Source: Lentzea aerocolonigenes (GTDB lineage: Bacteria > Actinomycetota > Actinomycetes > Mycobacteriales > Pseudonocardiaceae). Taken from it: a stretch of DNA of 64,000 bases. The DNA is taken from positions 284,917-348,916 of the forward strand of contig NZ_BBOJ01000005.1 of the NCBI RefSeq assembly GCF_000974445.1. The letters are read 5' to 3'. Shown here in pieces: positions 26,324-33,451 of this stretch (within the stretch, counting starts at the first letter, position 1; each line of letters opens with the position of its first letter). The notes beneath the pieces are model-generated. The model had not been told where the DNA came from, made no database searches, and saw only the letters and a list, made by a program, of their open reading frames with translations. The position numbers and the translations under genes were made by a program.

Positions 26324-27193
26324 ATGTCCCGCTCAGCCGCTCGCGGCATCAAGGCAGCGTGCGGAACCGTCGATGGGCAGAAGGTGGAAGCACTCGCAGC
26401 GGGAAGTCGTACCGAGCAGGTCAACGCTCCGGTCGGGGTCTACGTGGACTTCGAGAACCTGGTCTGCGGCGCGGGCCGAGGGCTAGCTGGTCGCGCCAAC
26501 CCGGTGCCCTACGCGGCCATTACCCGGCTGTGCCGCGACTACGGCAACGCGGTCATCCGCCGCGCATACGCGGACTGGGCAAATCCACAGTTCGGGCGCT
26601 ACCAGCAGGACCTGGCGATGAACGGTGTCGACCTGATCCAGGTGGCACGCTTCGGCACCGCCCGCAAGAACGCCGCCGACATCCGCATGGCGGTCGACGC
26701 GATGGAAACGCTGATCACCCATCCCGAAGTCAGTGTGTTCGTGCTGGTCGCCGGCGACGGCGACTACACCCCGCTGGTGCAGCGGCTGCGGGAGTTCGGC
26801 AAGCACGTCGTCGGTGTGGGCACCGAGGCCAACGCTAGCCCGCGGTTGGTGTCGGTGTGCTCGGAGTACAAGTACTGGGGCACCCTGGTCGCTCAGGCCC
26901 AACCCGAGCCCGGCGATCATCTAGCCGACGAGTTCGACATCAACACCGCCGAGAACCTGTTGGTCACGGTGATGGAGCAGTCCACCGTCGCCACCCCGAC
27001 AGCTGCATGGGTGAAGAGTAAGATGATCTCCCTCGACCCGGCGTTCGACGAGCGCAACTACGGCTGCCGCAGCTTCCGCGACTTCCTGGGCCGTGTGACG
27101 CACCGGGTCACGGTGGTGGGCACGTCGGGCAGCGACGTCACCTTGGCCCTTGTTGGCAGCCTGGGTGCTGTAGACCAGGAAGAACACTCCTGA
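26324..27193 (+). CDS. NYN (PIN-like) RNase with C-terminal LOTUS-like domain
   Basis: 289 residues from the first ATG. The NYN domain starts at VGVYVDFENL and includes YADWANPQFGRY, the acidic ADIRMAVDAM and VAGDGDYTPLVQRLREFGK, the aspartates that hold the metal in LabA/DUF88-type RNases. The C-terminal YGCRSFRDFLGRV segment fits an OST-HTH/LOTUS RNA-binding domain. Residues before about 35 are poor in conserved features, so a later GTG at 26384 is a possible start. It follows the STAND gene by 230 bases on the same strand. It probably cuts or processes RNA; whether it works with the STAND protein is unknown. Confidence 0.8.
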   Translation: MSRSAARGIKAACGTVDGQKVEALAAGSRTEQVNAPVGVYVDFENLVCGAGRGLAGRANPVPYAAITRLCRDYGNAVIRRAYADWANPQFGRYQQDLAMNGVDLIQVARFGTARKNAADIRMAVDAMETLITHPEVSVFVLVAGDGDYTPLVQRLREFGKHVVGVGTEANASPRLVSVCSEYKYWGTLVAQAQPEPGDHLADEFDINTAENLLVTVMEQSTVATPTAAWVKSKMISLDPAFDERNYGCRSFRDFLGRVTHRVTVVGTSGSDVTLALVGSLGAVDQEEHS

Positions 27194-27220
27194 GCTCACG
27201 TGGAGTCGGTCGCTGGTTGG

Positions 27221-28165
27221 TCAGGGCCTGAGGTCGTCGAGGCCGAAGTGTTGTTCGTCCCACTGCCGGCGCAGGTCGACGAGTCGTGCCCGGTCGGTGA
27301 CCACGACTTCGGCGTAGGTGTCGTAGGACACGCGGCTGATCAAGCCGAGTCTTTCCAGCAACCGCAGGGACTTCGACAGGCGACCCGCGGAACGGTTGAC
27401 TATCTGTCTGGTGGTGGCCTCGACCGCCACGGGGACCGTCAGGTCCGCGGTTCGCTGCTCCCACAGCTCGGCCAGTTCGGTTCGAGCGTATGCGGGCTGG
27501 GCGCAATCGGTGATGTCCAGGAGCAGGTCGACGACATCGACGGTATCCCCGAAGACCGGTAGACCGTCGAACTCAACGGGCTTCTCACTCGCCCGGCGCG
27601 CGGGACCGCGGCGAAGACGTTCGGCGGCTACCGCATCGGCCAAGACGAGCCGCTCGATGCCTGCGATGGTCGGCCACGGCAGCAGCTCCAGCCTCGCCCA
27701 CAGCGCGGTGTCGGCCAGCGACTCCTCCCCGGAGTGCGCTTCCCGATGCTCGGCGACGGCGATGGCCAGCGTGAGCAGGGCCTGACGTAGCGACTCCGCG
27801 ACGGTGTCTCGGCGGATCATCCAGACCTGGTCGATGGCCATGTCGAGGTACTGCCGCAGGACGCTGTCAAAGCCCACGGCCCGCTGACGCCACTCCGCGT
27901 ACTCCCGGTACTTCTCGGCATAGTCTGCCGCGCTGATCAGGCCCGCATCTCGGTCTGCTTCAGCTGACTCGATCGCCTCGTAGTGGTGCACACGAATCTG
28001 GAGCGCACCAGACTCGATGCGTCGCAGCATCCGGTAGGTCTGTACGACACGCTTGCTGGCCAGCAGTGCGGTCCAGTTGCCGCGCTGGGAAAGGCGCAGC
28101 GCTGTGCGCACGTATGTTTCGGCCGCATTGTCGTCGTCGAGGCTGTAGGGCAAGTGCTTGCGCAT
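27221..28165 (-). CDS. uncharacterised protein with C-terminal winged-helix-like segment
   Basis: 314-residue helical protein. The last 60 residues (RLSKSLRLLERLGLISRVSYD, split by charged residues, then VVVTDRARL) look like a MarR-type winged helix. The rest has no recognised motif. The same frame continues upstream of the ATG for 27 more codons (including PEIAAKFDEFPSLRTSARSS) to a TGA and then for another 41 codons of good coding character, so the gene may once have been longer. It converges with the NYN gene. Confidence 0.6.
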   Translation of the reverse strand: MRKHLPYSLDDDNAAETYVRTALRLSQRGNWTALLASKRVVQTYRMLRRIESGALQIRVHHYEAIESAEADRDAGLISAADYAEKYREYAEWRQRAVGFDSVLRQYLDMAIDQVWMIRRDTVAESLRQALLTLAIAVAEHREAHSGEESLADTALWARLELLPWPTIAGIERLVLADAVAAERLRRGPARRASEKPVEFDGLPVFGDTVDVVDLLLDITDCAQPAYARTELAELWEQRTADLTVPVAVEATTRQIVNRSAGRLSKSLRLLERLGLISRVSYDTYAEVVVTDRARLVDLRRQWDEQHFGLDDLRP

Positions 28166-28249
28166 CAATGGTTTCCGAGTGCTGGAGCGGGCAGACGTTC
28201 GTAAGGACGGGAATTCGTCGAACTTCGCGGCGATCTCGGGCTGTTCCGG

Positions 28250-28375
28250 TCAAAGGCGGTGTAGTGCGCACAGCACACGGTCGAGGAGCGCCAGATGCTC
28301 ATCGCCGGATCGCTGGTCTTCCAATACGGCTCGAAGCGCCGCCGCTCGTTCCGCATCGAGATCCGGAGCCGGCAC
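28250..28375 (-). CDS. 41-residue ORF in frame with the downstream gene
   Basis: Starts with GTG and reads MPAPDLDAERAAALRAVLED, then QRSGDEHLALLDRVLCALHRL before a TGA. High third-position G/C suggests coding. Because it is in the same frame as the 27221-28165 gene, separated by this TGA and 27 sense codons, it is either a small upstream gene or the N-terminus of a gene interrupted by a nonsense mutation. No ribosome site is obvious. Confidence 0.4.
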   Translation of the reverse strand: MPAPDLDAERAAALRAVLEDQRSGDEHLALLDRVLCALHRL

Positions 28376-28560
28376 TGGAGAGCCGAGTTCTGGAAGCTAT
28401 CCGAAGACGGGGAGGTACTCGGTCGGCGGGCCGTTGTCGAGTTGACGCGGTGCGGCCTCGCCGGACATCGCGGTTGCGGCGTCCGGCGAGCAGCGCGGGC
28501 GGGGGAAGATCCACCGGCGCACCAACCGGCATGCCCGCATCGTCACCGAAGTGTTCATTG

Positions 28561-29421
28561 CTACCGCGGAGCGCCAGCCGGGTTTCCCGCCGGTTCGTGG
28601 TGATCGTCCGGCCAGAAGCGGCTGCCACGCAGGACGTGCAGGAACGGCATCAACTCCTCGCGCAGACCAGGAGTGATGGCGATCGCGCAACGAGACCGGG
28701 TGGAGTGCGGGCTCGCGTCGGCGTCCAGGACCAAGGCGCCGGCCTCGCGAGCGATGACGGCCCCGGCCGCAGTGTCCCAGGTCCGGTTGCCGAGCAGGAT
28801 GCAGGCGTCCAGCGTGCCGTCGGCGACCCAGGCGAGGTCAAGAGCGGAAGAACCGTAGCGGCGAACGCCTTGTGCCCGCGCAGTGAGTTCCCGGTCCACA
28901 GTGGAGCACAGCACGTCGCGCAGGGCAGCGTCATGGCCGCTGCCGTAGTCGCTGAACCCGATCAGGGCTCGATCGAGTGAGTCGGTAGCCGAGACGCCGA
29001 TCGGCGCTCCGTCGCGGTACGCGCCTTGCCCGGAGGTGGCCCAGTAGCGGTGTCCGAGAAAGGGCAGCGCGGTGACGCCGAGGACGGGCTGATGGTCGTG
29101 CACGAGCCCGAGGGCGATGGCGCACAAGGGACTGCCGTGGTGGTGGTTGATCGTGCCGTCGATGGGATCGAGAACCCAGTAGGTCTCCCGGTTGCCAACC
29201 GCGCCGGTCTCTTCCCCCAGGAAGCCGATCTCAGTATGTCCGCCGACGGTCAAGCGTTCGCGAACAACATGTTCGACGTCCTCGTCCACTTCGGACACAG
29301 GCTCACGGTCGCTCTTGTAACGGATCGCGCGGGGAAGGTGGCTGAGGACATGCTCGACTGCGAGATCGATCGCGGCCTGTGCCGCGGACAGTGCGGCAGT
29401 GCAATCGGGTACCGACAGCAT
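28561..29421 (-). CDS. inositol monophosphatase family protein
   Basis: 286-residue member of the inositol monophosphatase/CysQ family of magnesium-dependent phosphatases. The metal motifs are present: FLGEETG (Glu-Glu), LDPIDGTINHHHG (D-P-I-D-G-T) and the C-terminal GNRTWDTAAGAVIAREAG block, where the W-D aspartate completes the site. It lacks the usual aromatic after DPIDGTxN, with histidine instead. Start ATG 29421 has AAGGGA just upstream; the longer frame has no support. Substrate could be inositol phosphate, histidinol phosphate or PAP. The NUDIX-like gene lies 64 bases upstream on the same strand. Confidence 0.85.
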   Translation of the reverse strand: MLSVPDCTAALSAAQAAIDLAVEHVLSHLPRAIRYKSDREPVSEVDEDVEHVVRERLTVGGHTEIGFLGEETGAVGNRETYWVLDPIDGTINHHHGSPLCAIALGLVHDHQPVLGVTALPFLGHRYWATSGQGAYRDGAPIGVSATDSLDRALIGFSDYGSGHDAALRDVLCSTVDRELTARAQGVRRYGSSALDLAWVADGTLDACILLGNRTWDTAAGAVIAREAGALVLDADASPHSTRSRCAIAITPGLREELMPFLHVLRGSRFWPDDHHEPAGNPAGAPR

Positions 29422-29484
29422 GGTTCCCTTCGGTTCTTCGGACGCGCAACAGCAGGAAACCGACCTGGCCGTGAACGGCACGGG

Positions 29485-29937
29485 TCAAGAGGATCGGTGC
29501 GGCCACCATGGGCGTTCGACGGTCAGCGCGTCGCTTCGCAGTCGTTCCGCGATGACCGCGGGACGCAGCTCGATCTGGTGAAGGTCAGACTGGGTGAGCC
29601 AGCGCAGTTCGTGTTCGCTGGATCGGGCGGCGTCGGGGCCGGCGAGGGTCACGTCGAACAGCAGAGCCAGCTCGTAAAGGGCCGGCCCGGTCGGTGAGGT
29701 GTGGTCGCGCAGCTCTACGGCGGCACAGAAGTCGAGGTAGGTGAGGTCGATGTTGGTCTGTGCCCGCACGCATCGCCGCAGGGCGTCCTCAATGGATTCA
29801 CCAGGTCGTACCTGGCCGCCGGGGAGCCGGAAGGCGCTGGCGTCCCGGTCACGGATGAGCAGAAGGCGCTCGTCGTGCCCGACGAGGCCGTACGCCCCGA
29901 CAAGCGGACCAAGAGCGGGACTGGTGGAGGTCATCAT
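29485..29937 (-). CDS. NUDIX-fold protein, catalytic box degenerate
   Basis: 150-residue protein with the NUDIX fold: GPLVGAYGLVGHDERLLLI, FRLPGGQVRPGESIEDALRR and a C-terminal LRWLTQSDLHQIELRP. The NUDIX box G-x5-E-x7-R-E-U-x-E-E-x-G is broken: the first G-x5-E and the R remain, but the three later glutamates are replaced by Cys, Ala and Gln and the glycine by Asn. Metal-dependent pyrophosphate hydrolysis is therefore unlikely; it may bind a nucleotide as a sensor. It starts with ATG 29937 and precedes the inositol phosphatase gene in the same direction. Confidence 0.75.
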   Translation of the reverse strand: MMTSTSPALGPLVGAYGLVGHDERLLLIRDRDASAFRLPGGQVRPGESIEDALRRCVRAQTNIDLTYLDFCAAVELRDHTSPTGPALYELALLFDVTLAGPDAARSSEHELRWLTQSDLHQIELRPAVIAERLRSDALTVERPWWPHRSS

Positions 29938-30334
29938 GGTGCTCTCACGATCGACGGACAGGGCGATAACCGAGACGACGCCTCGACAAGGCCAAAGTGG
30001 TGGTGCTCATCGCGCCACGACCGGTACCGGCCGGCGATGGGCGGTCGGGGTCGCCCACCGCGGGCCGGATCCAGTCAACGCCGCCGCTTTGTCGATCACC
30101 AGAGCGGGCGTGCGGCGACAACGAGGCGTAAACGCGGCGACCTAGTCGCTGACCAGCGATGTTGGCTAGCTGGAGCCAGAGAAGGCGCTCGGATGGGCGT
30201 GTGGCAGTGAGTGGCAGCCGACGGTGGCGCGCGAAGACGCGGTCATGAGGCACTGATGAGGCGACACCCTCGCTACGCTGCGAAAACCGGCGAGTACTGT
30301 GCGCTATAGCGGAACTGGAAAGGAAGGGCACGCG
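29938..30334. promoter_or_regulatory. divergent intergenic region with ATGAGGC direct repeats
   Basis: About 400 bases between the NUDIX-like gene and the XRE/TPR regulator. The heptamer ATGAGGC occurs at 30245-30251 and again at 30256-30262, an 11-base period as in SARP-type boxes. The same heptamer pair stands upstream of the other XRE gene (40481 and 40492). AAGGAAGGG at 30320-30328 is the ribosome site of the regulator. No gene is seen in the rest. Confidence 0.5.
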
Positions 30335-31603
30335 ATGGCAGCACGGCCACTCACCCCGCTTGCCGCTGCTCGCCGGATCGTCGGTCACACCCAGGAAACC
30401 CTCGCCGCCACGCTGAAGGTCGAACGGACCGCCGTCGGACGCTGGGAACGCGGGGTCCAGTCTCCTCAGCCTTGGCAGCGTCGCGGTCTCGCCACTGCCC
30501 TGGACATCTCGCTCGACGAACTCGACGAACTGCTGCGACGTACCCAGCGGCAACCTGCTGCCGCCATCGCAACGGTTCTGCCTTCACTCCTGTCGAGCTC
30601 GGCGACGGCTCCCGCCACGCGGATCACTCACGAGGACGGCCCGGCCGCCGAGCTCGACGTCATCCACGCTGCCATCCCGCGCCTCCGCCGTGCGCTTGAC
30701 CGGCTGGACCTGCCCGACGACGGACCCACCAGGGCCCTGAACGATCTGCGCGGCGAGATCATCCGTGCCAACGATGACCGACTGCAGTCCCGCTACGGCA
30801 ACCTCGTCCGTCGCCTGCCTGACCTCATCACCGAACTGGCCCGCGCTGGTCAGCTGGGCGACGCGGCAGGGCGCCGTCACGCCGCCATCTTGCTGACCCT
30901 GGCGTTGCGGGCTGCGGACGGCGTGGCGTTCAAGTTCGGCTACCTGGATCTGTCCGCCCGGTTGATCGACCTGATGCGCTCAGCCGCACAGATCGCCGAG
31001 GATCCGCTGCTGCTGGCCGCCGTTGCATACGTGCGAACTGAAACCTTCTTCGCCACCGGCGACCTGGACACCGCCGCCCGCGCACTCGAACTCGCCGCTG
31101 ACCACGTGCCGGATCTCGGTACGACCTCCTCCTCGGCCGCGTTCGGTGCTCTGCACATGCGCGCCGCGGTCGTGGCCGGCCGGGCGGGCAAGGCCGACGT
31201 CGCCGCCGACCACCTGCGCGAGGCCCGCCGTGCCGCGGACAGGGTGCCCGAGGGCATCTACGTGGGCACCGCGTTCGGCTCGGCTTCCCTGCGCATCCAC
31301 GAACTGGCGGTCGCCGTCGAACTTCGGGATCCGCTGGGTATCGAACGCGCGGCGTCCTGGCACCCGCCCGACGAACTTCCCGCCGAGCGTCGCTCCCACT
31401 ACTTCATCGATCTGGCCCGTGCCCAGCTCACCCTCGGTCGCCACGAAGACGCTTACGTGTGCCTTCAGGCGGCCCGCCAGGCCGCGCCCGAGCACACTCG
31501 GACGCATCCGCAGGTTCGTCAGTCTCTCTCGGGTCTGCTGCGCACCCACAGCGCGCCCAGCGCCGGCTTGCTTGACCTCGCCGCGTGGGCCCGCGCTCGC
31601 TGA
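30335..31603 (+). CDS. XRE-family regulator with TPR-like C-terminus
   Basis: 422-residue regulator. The N-terminal HTH covers about residues 8-60 (TQETLAATLKVERTAVGRWERG, split by helix turn) and is closely related to the HTH of the regulator at 40721. From about residue 130 it is alpha-helical with TPR-like repeats (LARAGQLGDAAGRRHAAI, ALELAADHVPDLG, ADHLREARRAADRV). ATG 30335 has a strong AAGGAAGGG site. A decayed copy lies at 20110. It faces the HAD gene and the lanthipeptide operon tail to tail; regulators of this type are often linked to peptide natural product clusters, so it could control that operon, but this is inference. Confidence 0.85.
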   Translation: MAARPLTPLAAARRIVGHTQETLAATLKVERTAVGRWERGVQSPQPWQRRGLATALDISLDELDELLRRTQRQPAAAIATVLPSLLSSSATAPATRITHEDGPAAELDVIHAAIPRLRRALDRLDLPDDGPTRALNDLRGEIIRANDDRLQSRYGNLVRRLPDLITELARAGQLGDAAGRRHAAILLTLALRAADGVAFKFGYLDLSARLIDLMRSAAQIAEDPLLLAAVAYVRTETFFATGDLDTAARALELAADHVPDLGTTSSSAAFGALHMRAAVVAGRAGKADVAADHLREARRAADRVPEGIYVGTAFGSASLRIHELAVAVELRDPLGIERAASWHPPDELPAERRSHYFIDLARAQLTLGRHEDAYVCLQAARQAAPEHTRTHPQVRQSLSGLLRTHSAPSAGLLDLAAWARAR

Positions 31604-31622
31604 TCCGCTCGCCACCAGCTGT

Positions 31623-32267
31623 TCAGCGCGGGGATAGCAGATCCGGCAGGTCGTGGAGGGTGTCGATCACCCAGTCCGCGTCGCGATGCACCAGCGGGTC
31701 GTCAGCCCACAGGTAGCCCCACGGGCCGCGCCGGATCAACGCCGTGCGGAACCCCGCTGCCTTCGCGGCAACTACGTCGTTGTCGCGGTGGTCACCCACG
31801 TACACCGTCTCGCCCGGTCCGTCGGGCACCATCTCCGCTACGCGGGCGAAGAACTCGGGCAGCGGCTTGGCGACACCCCATTCCCCCGAGGTCGCGATCC
31901 GGTCTACCGGCAGCTCCAGTGCACGCAACAGCTCGGCCACGCGAGCGGTCTGGTTCCCGGCCACCCCAACCCACAAGCCGCGTTCCCGCAACGCTGCCAG
32001 GCCAGGCCGCACATCGCTGTAAAGGTCGCCGTCGTCGATGTGCTCACCTCGGCCGGCCTCCTCGCGCAGCCGCCGTTCCCGCGCGAGATCGAAGCCAGGT
32101 TTGAAGTACTGGAACGTCTCGGCGTTGTCCCGGCCGGCGGCGGTGACCGCGCCGAGCACCGTCGAGAAGGTATGGCGGGAAACGCCGATCCAGTCGGCCC
32201 ACGCACCCCACTCCCGCGAGTCGTCCAGCAACGTCTCGCCCACGTCGAACACCACCGCGGTCACCAT
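31623..32267 (-). CDS. HAD-superfamily hydrolase
   Basis: 214-residue haloacid-dehalogenase-like phosphatase. Motif I VVFDVGETLLD (Asp nucleophile; the second Asp is Glu-shifted as in many members), a helical cap, the motif II region VGVAGNQT, lysine in GVAKP and the motif IV aspartates in YVGDHRDNDV. It lies 62 bases downstream of the TPR gene of the lanthipeptide operon on the same strand and could be its last gene. Substrate unknown. Confidence 0.85.
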   Translation of the reverse strand: MVTAVVFDVGETLLDDSREWGAWADWIGVSRHTFSTVLGAVTAAGRDNAETFQYFKPGFDLARERRLREEAGRGEHIDDGDLYSDVRPGLAALRERGLWVGVAGNQTARVAELLRALELPVDRIATSGEWGVAKPLPEFFARVAEMVPDGPGETVYVGDHRDNDVVAAKAAGFRTALIRRGPWGYLWADDPLVHRDADWVIDTLHDLPDLLSPR

Positions 32268-32329
32268 GCCCCTACTCCTACGTCACCGGCGGGTGAGCCG
32301 CTACACAGGGGGCTATCGCCGCGACGTGC

Positions 32330-33445
32330 CTACCCGGTGACAGTGCTCCGGTGCCGCACAGGGCAGGCACCCGCGATGACCTCTTCGGCACGAACAACCG
32401 CTGTGGTCAAGGAGGTCAGGGCATCCTGGGGCATCGTCCCGCTCTCCAGCGCGCAGGCTTCGACCAGGGCGGAGAGGTTCTTCTCCTGGGAGTGGGTGAG
32501 CAGCTCGTGGCAGCCGTCGTGGCGGAGGATGTCGCGTGCGACGTATCCGTCGCGGCTGCCGACCGCGTGGTCGATGAGGCCGAGGGCGATGGACCGCGCG
32601 TGGAGTTCGGCGACCGAGCCGATCACGTCCACAAAGGACAGACCCAGGCGGGTGTGGAACACCGCAAGGCCAGGTGAGGAGATATCGAGGGCGCGGTACT
32701 TCTCGATGAGGCTGTTCAGGTCGGGGATGTCCGAGTCGGTATGGCACTGGAGGGTCAGGCAGGCGGTGACGGCGTTCTCCCACGGTTCTCCCGGCGTCGT
32801 GTCCGCTAGGACAGCGAGTGCGCCGTCGGTGTCTCCGGAAACAGCGTGGGCGATGACCGCGATCTGGCGGCCGTCGAGCATCCGGCGGCCGATGCCCTTG
32901 TAGTCCTCCAGCCGGGTGTGTGCGTGCGTCCAGCGTCCGGCGGCGGCGAGAGCCCGTGACCCGGTGGCCAGCAGGACCGCCCACAGCCAGCTGCGGATCT
33001 GCTGGTGCGTCTCGGCGGAGTCGGTGAGGTCAGCTGGGATCTCGATGCCGTCGACGTCGGTTCCGGTGCGAGCCGAGACCGCGGTGAACAGGGTGTCCAT
33101 GACGGTGAACGCCCGTTCGCCTTGCCCCTCACGGGTGTAGAGGCGGGCGAGGTTGGTGATCGGTTCGAGGGCGAGGCGGGCTACCTGCGCGCCCAAGGGG
33201 CGGGCGCGCAGGTAGATGTTCACCTGCTGGTGGCACCACTGCCGGGCCAGGTCTGGCAGGCCGCAGTCGGAGGCGACGAGTGCTGCTTGGTTGTGCACCG
33301 CGGCTGCCTCGGTGAGGTCTCCGGTGCGTGCGGCCTCACGAGCGCGCTCGCCCAGTTCGGCCACCCGCTGGCCCAGCGGGACGCAGGCCGGTCGGGTGCG
33401 GGCGACGAGGGGGAAGCGGCGCGCGAACTGGCCGGTGGGGTCCAT
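32330..33445 (-). CDS. TPR-like protein of the lanthipeptide operon
   Basis: 371-residue helical protein with repeat-like helices (GERAREAARTGDLTEAAAVHN, split; LARQWCHQQVNIYLRA; ITNLARLYTREGQGERAF), resembling the C-terminal TPR region of actinomycete XRE regulators but without any HTH. It begins 6 bases after the methyltransferase fusion gene and so belongs to the operon. It may be a protein-protein adaptor of the peptide-modifying enzymes or a regulator lacking DNA binding; neither is shown. Confidence 0.65.
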   Translation of the reverse strand: MDPTGQFARRFPLVARTRPACVPLGQRVAELGERAREAARTGDLTEAAAVHNQAALVASDCGLPDLARQWCHQQVNIYLRARPLGAQVARLALEPITNLARLYTREGQGERAFTVMDTLFTAVSARTGTDVDGIEIPADLTDSAETHQQIRSWLWAVLLATGSRALAAAGRWTHAHTRLEDYKGIGRRMLDGRQIAVIAHAVSGDTDGALAVLADTTPGEPWENAVTACLTLQCHTDSDIPDLNSLIEKYRALDISSPGLAVFHTRLGLSFVDVIGSVAELHARSIALGLIDHAVGSRDGYVARDILRHDGCHELLTHSQEKNLSALVEACALESGTMPQDALTSLTTAVVRAEEVIAGACPVRHRSTVTG

Positions 33446-33451
33446 GTCAGG

